A DNA stretch of 64,000 nucleotides. It comes from Gemmatales bacterium (GTDB lineage Bacteria > Planctomycetota > Planctomycetia > Gemmatales > Gemmataceae). The notes beneath the pieces are model-generated. The model made no database searches, was not told where the DNA came from, and saw nothing but the letters and a program-made list of their open reading frames with translations. The stretch is from assembly GCA_026004675.1 (NCBI GenBank), contig BPJP01000006.1, positions 248,001-312,000 of the forward strand. Direction: 5' to 3'. Numbering within the stretch: position 1 is the first letter of the stretch; each line of letters begins with the position of its first letter. Positions 26,411-35,072 of this stretch are shown here, one piece after another. A program made the translations under genes and the position numbers.

Positions 26411-26995
26411 CACGCTGTCATGCTCGCTCAGGTATTGGCGTCCCTTTTCAGAGATCTCCCATATGCCGCGCGGGCTGCCGCTCTTGAGAAGGCCCTCGTT
26501 CACCATGGAATTCCGTGCCCATTGAGCAGCGTTTCGCCATCGGAGGTTATGCGGGTCGGAAGCCAGGGGCTCAAAATCCACGTCTCGGAGGATCCCGTTC
26601 ATCTCCGCGCGCACTTCCTCAAGCACGTCTGAGACCTGTCCAGAACCGCCACGACGAACGAGGACGCGCAGGATTGGGATGTAGTACGAATCCTCGGGTG
26701 TTCGGAGACCGCGTTGCAGCCGGCCAAGGTTCCGACGGCTTTCCTTTGTTTCGGCATCCTCTGTTTCTTCGTCGGCAGCCGGAACCAAGCGATCCCACTC
26801 ACGCCGGAATGCAGCGAGCTTGTCCCGATACGCGGTCAGGTGAGCTGCCAGTTCGAGGGCTTCGCGAGCGCGATCATAATCACGGGCTTCAAATGCTCGC
26901 GACCCGACTCTGTTGGTAAAGTCAATCTCTGTCTCGATTTCCTCGAGTAGAATCTCGAATGCGGCTACTACATTCGTCGGTTTGTTCTTGGTCAT
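26408..26995 (-). CDS. Mrr_N-type winged-helix protein, cassette gene
   Basis: 195 residues. The N-terminal half is helical and charged (about 1-95). The C-terminal half has ILRVLVRRGG onward, RWRNAAQWARNSMVNEGLL and GIWEISEKGRQYLSEH, the winged-helix pattern found at the N-terminus of Mrr-type restriction enzymes. Here it stands alone without the nuclease domain, so it is more likely a DNA-binding regulator than a restriction enzyme. The stop codon is embedded in the attC site, and another attC-like site lies 22 bp upstream of the start codon. Confidence 0.7.
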   Translation of the reverse strand: MTKNKPTNVVAAFEILLEEIETEIDFTNRVGSRAFEARDYDRAREALELAAHLTAYRDKLAAFRREWDRLVPAADEETEDAETKESRRNLGRLQRGLRTPEDSYYIPILRVLVRRGGSGQVSDVLEEVRAEMNGILRDVDFEPLASDPHNLRWRNAAQWARNSMVNEGLLKSGSPRGIWEISEKGRQYLSEHDSV

Positions 26996-27017
26996 CGCGT
27001 CGACCCTCTCGCTGTCC

Positions 27018-27065
27018 GCCTAACGACGTTGGGCATCGTCCATTACGCGTTCCCCTAACTTGTTA
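27018..27065 (-). other. attC-like site (48 bp)
   Basis: On the minus strand it runs from TAACAAG to the consensus core GTTAGGC. The arms TAACAAGTTAGGGG and GCCCAACGTCGTTA pair with one unpaired base. The gene at 26408-26995 begins about 22 bases after it. Confidence 0.5.
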
Positions 27066-27068
27066 TTA

Positions 27069-27168
27069 TTAACTCGCGCCCTCCGGCAATCGAACGCGTG
27101 TGTCAATCATCGTCGTCCTAGCGTGTTTGTCACCAAGCAGCTCCTGCACCGTTCGTATGTCGTAATAG
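27069..27168 (-). pseudogene. C-terminal remnant of an integron-integrase-like tyrosine recombinase (copy 2)
   Basis: The minus-strand frame gives YYDIRTVQELLGDKHARTTMIDTRV before running into unrelated codons and a TAA at 27071. DIRTVQELLG and TTMI are the hallmark C-terminal motifs; the catalytic Tyr of TTMIY has become Asp. It is the counterpart of copy 1 but degraded differently: it keeps the upstream motif and loses the tail. Confidence 0.6.
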
Positions 27169-27603
27169 TGCCCCCTCACCCCGGCCCTCTCCCCGAGGGA
27201 GAGGGAGTGGCGGAACTTATTGGCCGTGACGCGATCCCAAGGATCGCTCTTTCGCACAGCGGCGCGATTTGCCTTCGTAAGCATCGTGCCACGCCTCTCG
27301 TGTCCGCGTCATCTACATTGTCGTGAGATAGGCCGCGCGAATTCCCTTCGGGAGCGTGATGCCGCAGCTGCAATGGCGGACGTGCAGTCCGTTCGTACAA
27401 CCTCCGCGTCGGGCTGTCCGGGAACAAACCCACGGGTTTTCGGCGCTGGTTGCTGATCGCAGACATGGGGCGATTCCGTCGAACTCTACTAAGTTTCATT
27501 CGATACTAGTCACGTCGATATTGCCCTGCAACAAAAAAAATTTTTCGGCAACCCAAAGGCCATGCGATGGACATGCTTGATTCGATCGGGATGGAACTCG
27601 ACG
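27105..27603. repeat. ~490-bp direct repeat, copy 2
   Basis: Same orientation and order as 24360-24847, with scattered substitutions and small indels. The two copies bracket about 2.25 kb holding three cassette-type genes. Recombination between them would delete that segment. Confidence 0.9.
27172..27206. repeat. REP-like palindrome (copy 2)
   Basis: CCCCTCACCCCGGCCCTCTC with matching GGGAGAGGG arm, the counterpart of 24418-24453. Confidence 0.7.
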
Positions 27604-27920
27604 GCAACGACCTCTTGCTCAAGGACTTCCCCGAAGTGGTCTATCTGATCCACGACCTGGATGGGATCGCCAATCGCTGCAAGGGACGGCTCTGCAAAGG
27701 GGAAAGAACCCACATCGGCTGGACCGCGCGAGAGATCCTTCTGCCGACCATCGCCGGCAGCACCGCCAGCGGCGCCATCATCAAGGTCGCGGGGATCACC
27801 GGGCGAATCCGCGGCATGAAGTACAAGCGAGCCGACGGCAAGACGGTCCGGCCAACGCTGGTCGTGCTCGATGACCCGAAGGTGTTGCCAAAACAGCGCC
27901 CATCGAGGTGCCCACTATGA
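27567..27920 (+). pseudogene. Phage terminase large subunit fragment
   Basis: About 110 conserved residues: DMLDSIGMELDGNDLLLKDF, GIANRCKGRL, VAGITGRIRGMKYKRADG and PTLVVLDDP. These match the ATPase half of TerL (ITGRIRGMKxKRADG and LVVLDDP, the Walker B-like Asp pair). The Walker A region upstream and the nuclease domain downstream are missing; after VVLDDP the sequence becomes unrelated. It is a remnant of a prophage. The first codons recur in the other 490-bp repeat copy. Confidence 0.65.
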
Positions 27921-28117
27921 GAGGTGCCGAAATTGGTGCCGGTCGTCTCGCGTCTAATGCGTCACAACCTGCACCAAATTGCACAGGAAGCGGCGAACGA
28001 ACGCCCGACAACGGCCTTTCCAGGATTGCCGAAACTCAAACGCAGCTAGGACGTCTTGCACCAAAGGGGAACGGATTGCATCGGCTTGCATCGGCGGACA
28101 GGATGGGAGGAAGGAAC
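27921..28117 (+). other. Island edge next to tRNA, possible integrase tail
   Basis: About 200 bases between the terminase fragment and the tRNA. One plus-strand frame reads [19 protein letters not shown], which resembles the variable tails of tyrosine integrases that end beside tRNA genes; this is weak. No other feature is seen. Confidence 0.2.
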
Positions 28118-28191
28118 TATCCCCGACAGGATTCGAACCTGTAACCTTCGGCTCCGGAGGCCGACGCTCTATCCAGTTGAGCTACGGGGAC
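28118..28191 (-). tRNA. tRNA-Arg(CCG)
   Basis: A complete cloverleaf on the minus strand: acceptor GTCCCCG with CGGGGAT (one G-U pair), D stem GCTC/GAGC, anticodon stem TCGGC/GCCGA with loop CTCCGGA (anticodon CCG), and T stem ACAGG/CCTGT with TTCGAAT loop. No encoded CCA is seen. It forms the right border of the accessory region, as tRNA genes often do for islands. Confidence 0.92.
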
Positions 28192-28468
28192 ACTCAAGCA
28201 CGTTGCTGCGGAAATCGCTCCGGGAACGTTACCGCTGGTAACCATGACAGCCTCAGCCATCCTGATTACTTGAAATTATCGCAATCCGCATGCGGATTAG
28301 CAAGGGAGCGCCATCTTCGAACCTCGAGGCCCGTTCGATTGCCAACCTTTTCCGACGCAATCCCTTTCGTTGAACTTTTCATCTGCTTGCAAGTCCGATG
28401 ATTCGACACGTTCGAATGGCAGCGGCCAAGTGATCCGTTTCACGGCCCTTTCTGTAAGCGGTTGCCGA

Positions 28469-30703
28469 TCATTGTTTCTGTCCGGAGCGCAGCGCCTGGT
28501 CGATGAATTGGCGAAGTTCGCGCACGCGGTTGAGGTCAATGCCATCGGGCTGGTGTTCCAAAAGCCAGTCAGTATCGGCCTTGGCGCCTTGAAGCCGCCC
28601 TGTCTGGTAGCGAAGAACGGCACGCATCCAGTGCTCGTTGCCGGCGTCTGGATCGACGGTGAGGACGGCATCGAGATAGCGCAGCATGGCCAAGGCATCG
28701 CGGTTATCGCCGGCTATGCCCATCAGGTTGTGCAGCATGCGAACGACGATCATTTTTTTCGTCGCTGGCTGAAGGTGTTCTTCTTTGAGTTCCAGCCCGG
28801 AAGTGGCAGCGACTTTTTGGGCGGCCTCTTCGCGTGTCAGGGTTTTGCCACCTTCGAAGACATCAATTAAAACCCATTTTTCGTTTTTTGGTTCGTGGCG
28901 TACGACGAAATGGCCTGGAAGTGGCACGCCCTTCATGTTCAAGCCAAGCCGCCGGGCCAGCTCGAGATAGAGAACGGATAAAGTGATGGGCAAACCTTCG
29001 CGGTCGTCGAGAACCTCGTTGAGATAGCTGTTGGAAGGGCTGTAGTAGTTGGTTCGGCTGCCGTGAAAGCCATGTTCTTCGAACAAAGCTTTGTTGAGGA
29101 TTTCCCGTTTTTGTGTGGCAGTGGCGTTTTTGGGGAAGCGAGAGCGGATGCGCCGCGCTAAACGATCCACTTCCTTGAGGTAATGATCGATGTCGACTTC
29201 GTCATTATCCAGTTTGGCGAGAAGGAGGGCTGCACGACAGAGATCGATGTCTTCTTCGTTTTTCTTTCCAAAGACTTTGGCTAGTTCCTGCAGCACGGTT
29301 TGCTGGTGGACTTCGACAGCCAATTGCCGCAAAGCCTCGGCTTGCTTTTCCAGATACCGAGCGCGTTCGCGCAAGACTTGCACACTGTCGGAAGCGTGAG
29401 GGAGCAATTGCCAAACGAATTTTGGCTGCGGCGGCTTTCTAGGGTCAATATCTTCAACAAGTTGGTGAATTTTTTTAACAAGATCGGCAGGCGGTGACTG
29501 GGGAGGAATGCTTTTGCTGACTTGAAAGCGTTTGAACTCGGCCTTGGTGGTACGGAACTTGACCAGGCCGACACGCGTTCCCTTGAGGCCGTCGACCTCC
29601 TCGGTGAAGACGAGGTGATCATTGACGTAACAGAGCAGTTTTTTCTGTTCGAGGCGAACCTTAAGACGGTTCCATTCACCTGGCCGGTAATGGTTGCTCG
29701 GTTCATCACGAAGAATTTTCCAGGAAAAGACATCGGGGCCACGGAAATGGGTGAGCCGAAGTTTGCCTCCAGAGGGGTAAAAGCCGAAATGTTTGTCGCC
29801 GCCGTCGGATTCGAAAGCGAGTCCGGCGGCGCCGCTTTCGTCGTCCAGTTTGACGTAGACGCCAATTTCAAAGGGGAGTTTCGGGGCGGGGGCTTTCGAC
29901 AGGCAAAGGGATCGTCCGCCAAAACCATTGCCTGGAGTGTCGACGAGAATCCTGCCCGCGCGTTGCCGCCAGCGGGCGCCGAAAAGGATTTGCCATTCTT
30001 CGGGGTCGAGGGTGCCGATGGTCAGCCAGCGATCTATGGGGATAGGGTTTGGTTTGGCAAGGAGAGTCTTGAGTGCGTTGATGGGGACAGCGAAGCCGAG
30101 GTTTTGCGTGACAAGAGACTTCATCGTGACGATGCCCTGGACCCGACCTTGCAAATCGACCAACGGACCACCGCTGTTGCCCGGTTCGATGGGAATGGCG
30201 ACCTGGATCATGGGGCGCCCGTCGATCGTCCGTCGACCGGAAACGATGCCGCGGACGACGCTGCGTTCCAGCCCATGCGGATTGCCGATCGCCACGACTT
30301 CATGCCCTTGTTTGAGTTGATCGGAATCGCCAAGACGAAGGGGTTTGAGGTTGTCCGCATTGATTTTCACCAACGCCAGGTCCATGGCTTTGTCAGAAGC
30401 ATGAATGATCTTGACATCATAGACTTTTCCGTCGGCTGTCTCGACCTGGATCGGTCTCGCTTCGCCGAGAACATGCAAGTTGGTTGCGATCAAGCCTTTA
30501 GCATCGACGACGAAACCGGTTCCCAACCCCAGACGTTTGCCGTCGCGACCGCTGAATGTGACGACTACGACCGACGGCCTGACCGACTCGACCAGTTTGG
30601 TGACAGCAGGCGGTTTTTCGGGGTTGGCATCGTCGGCGAAAACCAAAGGCAAGCACAGCGTCGTGCTGACAAAAACTGCCGGCCAAACTGGCAAGCATTT
30701 CAT
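28469..30703 (-). CDS. Secreted S1C protease fused to a LamG/DUF1080-like and a SirB1 domain
   Basis: 744 residues from the ATG at 30703 (GAGGG upstream), which gives a signal peptide; the longer frame from 30790 does not. Order: signal peptide (1-23), trypsin-like domain with H77, D108, S177 (PGNSGGPL), a beta-sandwich region (about 225-405) resembling DUF1080/LamG domains (GEWNRLKVRLEQKKLLCYVND), a helical linker, and from about 480 a SirB1/transglutaminase-like domain (DDREGLPITLSVLYLELARRLGL, VPLPGHFVVRH). A DegP-type protease joined to SirB1 is unusual. It lies alone between the tRNA and a divergent operon. Confidence 0.88.
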   Translation of the reverse strand: MKCLPVWPAVFVSTTLCLPLVFADDANPEKPPAVTKLVESVRPSVVVVTFSGRDGKRLGLGTGFVVDAKGLIATNLHVLGEARPIQVETADGKVYDVKIIHASDKAMDLALVKINADNLKPLRLGDSDQLKQGHEVVAIGNPHGLERSVVRGIVSGRRTIDGRPMIQVAIPIEPGNSGGPLVDLQGRVQGIVTMKSLVTQNLGFAVPINALKTLLAKPNPIPIDRWLTIGTLDPEEWQILFGARWRQRAGRILVDTPGNGFGGRSLCLSKAPAPKLPFEIGVYVKLDDESGAAGLAFESDGGDKHFGFYPSGGKLRLTHFRGPDVFSWKILRDEPSNHYRPGEWNRLKVRLEQKKLLCYVNDHLVFTEEVDGLKGTRVGLVKFRTTKAEFKRFQVSKSIPPQSPPADLVKKIHQLVEDIDPRKPPQPKFVWQLLPHASDSVQVLRERARYLEKQAEALRQLAVEVHQQTVLQELAKVFGKKNEEDIDLCRAALLLAKLDNDEVDIDHYLKEVDRLARRIRSRFPKNATATQKREILNKALFEEHGFHGSRTNYYSPSNSYLNEVLDDREGLPITLSVLYLELARRLGLNMKGVPLPGHFVVRHEPKNEKWVLIDVFEGGKTLTREEAAQKVAATSGLELKEEHLQPATKKMIVVRMLHNLMGIAGDNRDALAMLRYLDAVLTVDPDAGNEHWMRAVLRYQTGRLQGAKADTDWLLEHQPDGIDLNRVRELRQFIDQALRSGQKQ

Positions 30704-30905
30704 GGTCAAACCCTCAAAAGGGAAGGTCTCGGATGGACTCGGCCTTGGTTGGCAAATCCGCTGGTCAAGACGTATTGTCGCTGGAAACAAAGAAGATTGC
30801 CACTGAATTTGCTAGCACCCCAGCAATGCTGTTTCCTTTCGTGCTTCATTCTTCGCACTGCATTCCTTACAATCTTCAACGGACCACCGATAGAAGGAGC
30901 ACGCC

Positions 30906-31748
30906 ATGAAAGTCGGCATGAATCTGCTGCTGTGGACGACGCATGTGACGCCGGAACACTTTCCCATTCTGGCCAAACTCAAGGAAACCGGATTCGACGG
31001 TGTCGAAATCCCAGTCTTTGAAGGAGATGCCCAACACTACCAAACCGTGCGCAAGGAGTTGGACAACCTCGGTCTGGCCTGCACGACGGTGACGATTGTG
31101 ACGCCGGAGGCCAACCCCATCAGCCCGGATGCGTCGGTGCGGAAAGCAGCCATCGAACGGCTCAAGTGGGCAATCGACATGACAGCAGCGCTTGGCGGAG
31201 AGCGGATGTGCGGCCCGTATCATTCGCCTTTGGCGGTCTTCTCGGGATCGGGTCCTACAGACGATGAGAAGAAGTACGCCGCCGACGTCCTGCGTGCCGC
31301 GGCAGAGCACGCCCAGACGGCGAAAGTGCAACTGGCAATCGAATACCTCAATCGTTTTGAATGCTATTTTCTCACTACCGCCGCGGACGCCAAAAAACTC
31401 GTCCAAGCCGTCGATCACCCCAGTTTTCGCATGATGTACGATACGTTTCACGCCAACATCGAAGAGAAGAGCCAGCGGGAAGCGATCAAGGCGACCGCGG
31501 ACAGCTTTGTACACGTTCACATCAGCGAAAACGATCGCGGAACTCCCGGCACGGGACAGGTGCATTGGCAGGAAGTGTTCTCGGCTTTGAAAGAAGTCGG
31601 CTATGACGATTGGTATGTGATCGAGGCATTTGGCCGGGCTTTGCCGGATTTGGCTGCTGCCACGCGCGTCTGGCGGGATTTGTTCCCTTCCGCGGAAGAA
31701 GTTTACACGCGCGGGTTGCAGTTCATCAAAGAGAACGCGAAGACTTAG
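30906..31748 (+). CDS. Sugar-phosphate isomerase/epimerase, TIM barrel
   Basis: 280 residues starting 4 bases after AGGAGCACGCC. The AP-endonuclease-family-2 TIM barrel has the metal ligands of D-tagatose 3-epimerase-like enzymes: E in LAIEYLN, D in MMYDTFH, H in VHVHISE and E in VIEAFGR. These enzymes interconvert ketoses (psicose, tagatose, fructose) or act as hydroxypyruvate isomerase; which one is not certain. It opens a plus-strand run of five metabolic genes. Confidence 0.85.
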   Translation: MKVGMNLLLWTTHVTPEHFPILAKLKETGFDGVEIPVFEGDAQHYQTVRKELDNLGLACTTVTIVTPEANPISPDASVRKAAIERLKWAIDMTAALGGERMCGPYHSPLAVFSGSGPTDDEKKYAADVLRAAAEHAQTAKVQLAIEYLNRFECYFLTTAADAKKLVQAVDHPSFRMMYDTFHANIEEKSQREAIKATADSFVHVHISENDRGTPGTGQVHWQEVFSALKEVGYDDWYVIEAFGRALPDLAAATRVWRDLFPSAEEVYTRGLQFIKENAKT

Positions 31749-31883
31749 CTTAATTGGGTGACGGCGTGTTGAGAGATTCCGTTTCCATGAGGTGGAAAAG
31801 TCAGCGTTGAATTCGGACGGCAGAAAAACAGACAGGTCCTGATTGAGATCGAAGATCAACCCCTTTCGAACGGCGATGGCACC

Positions 31884-33005
31884 ATGGACTCACGCTATCA
31901 GATTGAAAATGATGCCGAGGTTTTCAGCCCGGCACTGGTGTTTTACAAGGACCTGATTCGCCACAATCTTGAAACGGCACTCAAGATAGCAGGCAAAGCG
32001 GAGCGCATGCGGCCGCATGTCAAAACGCACAAGACGCGCGAAATCGTGGCCATGGAGCTTGAAGCGGGCGTCACGAAGCACAAGTGCGCCACGATTGCCG
32101 AAGCGGAAATGCTGGCTGATTGCGGCGCGCCGGACGTCTTGTTGGCCTATCCGATGGTTGGACCGAATTGCGGCCGATTGGCGCGCCTGGTGAAGGCTTT
32201 TCCGCAGTGCCGATTCTCGGTCATTGCCGATCATCCCAAGCCGCTCGAGACGCTTTCGCAAGCGATGATAGCAGAGCAACAAGAGATCGACGTTTTGATC
32301 GATGTGGACGTAGGGCAAAAGCGAACGGGGATCGCGCCTGGTGCCGAGGCGGAGTCGCTTTATGAGCGGATCGCGAAGCTGCCTGGGGTTCGGCCGGGCG
32401 GGTTTCATGTCTATGACGGGCATAATCATCAGGAATCGCGTGCCGAGCGCGAGCGAGCCGTGGCACAGCAATTGGAACCGGTGTTGCAGATGCGGGCCAA
32501 TCTCGAGAGAAAAGGGCTGCCGGTCCCGCGTATGGTCCTGGGCGGCACGCCGACTTTTCCGATTTATGCAAAAATGGATTTACCCGGCTTGGAATGTTCG
32601 CCTGGAACGTGCTTTCTGCACGACAACGGCTACGGCACGCGCTTTCCCGATGTGGAGGGCTTTGTGCCGGCCGCCTTGTTGTTGACGCGAGTTGTGAGCC
32701 GGCCGGCACCGAATCGGCTGACTCTGGATCTGGGTTACAAGGCGATTGCCAGCGATCCGCCGGCGGGCAAACGTTGTCTCCTCCCCGATCTTCCGGATGC
32801 CAAGCAAATCCTGCAGAACGAAGAACATCTGGTGATTGAAACGGACCAAGCCGAGCGGTTCGCGCCCGGCGATTCTCTATTTGCCGTGCCAACTCATATC
32901 TGCCCGACTTGCGCGCTGCACCGCTTTGCTTATGTGGTTGAGAACGGCAAAGTGATAGACCGGTGGGAGATTGCGGCCCGCGACCGCGTTTTGAGGGTGG
33001 CGTAG
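31884..33005 (+). CDS. D-threonine aldolase-like PLP enzyme (DSD1/alanine racemase N-terminal fold)
   Basis: 373 residues. The N-terminal alanine-racemase-like barrel holds the PLP lysine in RPHVKTHKT (about 47-49). The C-terminal beta domain has THICPTCALH, the His/Cys metal-site motif of D-threonine aldolases and D-serine dehydratases. Such enzymes cleave D-threo-type beta-hydroxy amino acids to glycine and an aldehyde, or dehydrate D-serine. Substrate unknown. It follows the epimerase gene by about 135 bases on the same strand. Confidence 0.85.
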   Translation: MDSRYQIENDAEVFSPALVFYKDLIRHNLETALKIAGKAERMRPHVKTHKTREIVAMELEAGVTKHKCATIAEAEMLADCGAPDVLLAYPMVGPNCGRLARLVKAFPQCRFSVIADHPKPLETLSQAMIAEQQEIDVLIDVDVGQKRTGIAPGAEAESLYERIAKLPGVRPGGFHVYDGHNHQESRAERERAVAQQLEPVLQMRANLERKGLPVPRMVLGGTPTFPIYAKMDLPGLECSPGTCFLHDNGYGTRFPDVEGFVPAALLLTRVVSRPAPNRLTLDLGYKAIASDPPAGKRCLLPDLPDAKQILQNEEHLVIETDQAERFAPGDSLFAVPTHICPTCALHRFAYVVENGKVIDRWEIAARDRVLRVA

Positions 33006-33063
33006 AGCCATTGTTTTTAAGTTCGTTTGCATCGTCTGGTCAGTCATCGACAAAGGATTCCTT

Positions 33064-34116
33064 ATGGCGCCATTTCGACACGATCCGGAACGTGCGATCG
33101 ATCTCGATCTGGTAAGGTGCACGGAAAACGCGGCATTGGCGGCATGGAAATGGTTCGGTAAAGGTGACAAAAACGCTGCCGACCTGGCGGCAGCCGACGC
33201 GATGCGCGGCATGTTCGAGTTGATCCATTGCAAAGGGTTGGTCCGCATTGGCGAAGGCCGAAAGGACGACGCGCCGGGTATCTTCATGGATGAGAGGCTT
33301 GGAACCTGGAGTGAGAACGCGATACCGGCAGCCATCGCCGTTGACCCGATCGATGGGACGACGTTGACAGCGAAAGGCTTGCCCGGTGCTATTTCGGTGC
33401 TCGCCGCCACGACGTGCGAAGATTTTGACGACGATCCCCGTCCCTTATTCCCCGCGATTACTTGCCACTACATGGAAAAAATCGCTGTCGGACCAAGGGT
33501 TGCCGAACACGGAAAAATCGATCTCGACGCTCCGATCGAAAAAAACCTGGAGGTGCTTGCCAGGATACTTGAGAAAAAGATCGACGACCTGGTCGCGGTG
33601 GTCCTGGACCGCCCGCGACATGAAGGCATCGTCCGCTCACTGCGTCAAGCCGGTTGCCGAATTCGAGCCATTTCGGATGGCGACGTTGCAGCAGCGATTG
33701 CTCCAAGCCTGCCCAATTCGGGGGTCGATCTCTATCTGGGAATCGGCGGTAGCCCCGAAGCAGTCTTGTCGGCGGCAGCGATCAAGTGTCTCGGCGGCCA
33801 GCAGTTGTGCCGCATGTGGCCCAAAAACGACGACGAACGCCGACGACTCGTCACCGTCGATGGCTACACCGAAGCGGACCTGAAGAAAATCTGGACAGTC
33901 GAAGAAATGGCTCAAGGCGATCATCTCATCTTCGCGGCGACGGGCATCAGCGATTCCCCGATGCTGCGAGGCATTCGCGTTGAAGGACATTATCGGGTCA
34001 CCGAGTCGATCCTCATGCGGGCGAGAAATCGAACCATTCGTCGCATAGAGACCCACCACGATGTGACACGCAAGACCATCAGGCTGGCATCAACGGGGGA
34101 AGAGGTCAGGATTTAG
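33064..34116 (+). CDS. glpX: Class II fructose-1,6-bisphosphatase
   Basis: 350 residues with the GlpX pattern throughout: RCTENAALAAWKW near the N-terminus, LVRIGEGRKDDAPG, the metal-binding VDPIDGTTLTAKG loop and LGIGGSPEAVLSAAAIKCLGG. The enzyme dephosphorylates fructose-1,6-bisphosphate in gluconeogenesis, with Mg or Mn. Length is slightly above the usual ~330. It starts 58 bases after the aldolase-like gene and is followed by a glycerol-type channel, an arrangement that recalls glpFKX of enteric bacteria without the kinase. Confidence 0.95.
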   Translation: MAPFRHDPERAIDLDLVRCTENAALAAWKWFGKGDKNAADLAAADAMRGMFELIHCKGLVRIGEGRKDDAPGIFMDERLGTWSENAIPAAIAVDPIDGTTLTAKGLPGAISVLAATTCEDFDDDPRPLFPAITCHYMEKIAVGPRVAEHGKIDLDAPIEKNLEVLARILEKKIDDLVAVVLDRPRHEGIVRSLRQAGCRIRAISDGDVAAAIAPSLPNSGVDLYLGIGGSPEAVLSAAAIKCLGGQQLCRMWPKNDDERRRLVTVDGYTEADLKKIWTVEEMAQGDHLIFAATGISDSPMLRGIRVEGHYRVTESILMRARNRTIRRIETHHDVTRKTIRLASTGEEVRI

Positions 34117-34172
34117 CCGACAGGAACCGGCCGACCTGGCGAAAGGAGAGGACGAAACGGTGAGGACAACGA

Positions 34173-35045
34173 ATGAGCTTGGAAGTGCATGAGGAGAACA
34201 CAACTCCAGTTGAAGCCGGATTGCTGAAATGTACGGCAGCGGAGGCGCTGGGGACGTTCTTGCTCGTTTTTTTCGGATGTGGTGCCGTGCATGTGGCCGT
34301 GCTTTTCGGTGATTTGCACGGTTTATGGCAGGTTGGCATCGTCTGGGGCGTGTCGATCATGCTGGCCATTTATGTTGTCGGCGGTATTAGCGGTGCCCAT
34401 ATCAATCCTGCTGTAACGATCGCCTTGGCGACATGGCAATTGTTTCCCGTTCGGCGGGTTGCAGCGTATCTGGCAGCCCAGTTGGCCGGGGCCTTCCTGG
34501 CCGCCGCTGTTCTTTACAGCATTTTCCATCCGTTCTTGGCTGAGCGTGAGCGTCAGAAAGGGGTCGTTCGCGGCCAGCCCGGAAGCGAAATCACGGCAAT
34601 GTGTTACTGCGAATTCTTCCCCAATCCCGGTCCTTTCGCCTCAACCGGCGAGACTTATCAAGCAGCCGAGCATCAGCGGTGGATCGACATGGTGAGCGAA
34701 TCATCAGCGTTTCTTGCCGAGTTTCTCGGAACCGCGATTTTGGCGCTGGTGGTTGTCGCCGTCACCGACGAACGCAATCCGTTCCATCCGGGAAGAGTTG
34801 CGCCGGTCTTCATCGGATTGACCGTGGCGGCGCTGATCAGCGTTATCGCTCCAATCACCCAAGCGTGTTTCAACCCGGCCCGCGATTACGGCCCGCGTCT
34901 CTTCGCTTTTCTAGCAGGGTGGAACGCGATCGCAATACCCGGACCTCGTCCCTCCGGCACGTTGACGGTCTACCTGCTGGCACCCATACTGGGAGCGATT
35001 TGCGGTGCTGGCTTGTATTGCCGATGCCTCGGACCTCGAACATGA
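34173..35045 (+). CDS. glpF: MIP-family channel, glycerol facilitator type
   Basis: 290 residues with six predicted membrane helices and two half-helices. The first signature is GAHINPAVT (NPA at 78-80), the second is CFNPARDYGPR (NPARD at 234-238). An Asp after the second NPAR and the GPR that follows are typical of glycerol facilitators rather than water-only aquaporins. A non-helical insert of about 40 residues (PGSEITAMCYCEF) lies before the fourth helix. Downstream of glpX by 56 bases; together they suggest uptake and use of three-carbon compounds, although no glycerol kinase is in the window. Confidence 0.9.
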   Translation: MSLEVHEENTTPVEAGLLKCTAAEALGTFLLVFFGCGAVHVAVLFGDLHGLWQVGIVWGVSIMLAIYVVGGISGAHINPAVTIALATWQLFPVRRVAAYLAAQLAGAFLAAAVLYSIFHPFLAERERQKGVVRGQPGSEITAMCYCEFFPNPGPFASTGETYQAAEHQRWIDMVSESSAFLAEFLGTAILALVVVAVTDERNPFHPGRVAPVFIGLTVAALISVIAPITQACFNPARDYGPRLFAFLAGWNAIAIPGPRPSGTLTVYLLAPILGAICGAGLYCRCLGPRT

Positions 35046-35072
35046 CCCACCACACAACAAGGAGCTGCGAGC

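Noticed and set aside
29522-31021. Plus-strand frame of 499 codons opposite the protease-SirB1 fusion
   Set aside because: Overlaps both the fusion gene and the start of the epimerase gene; product has no recognisable motifs.
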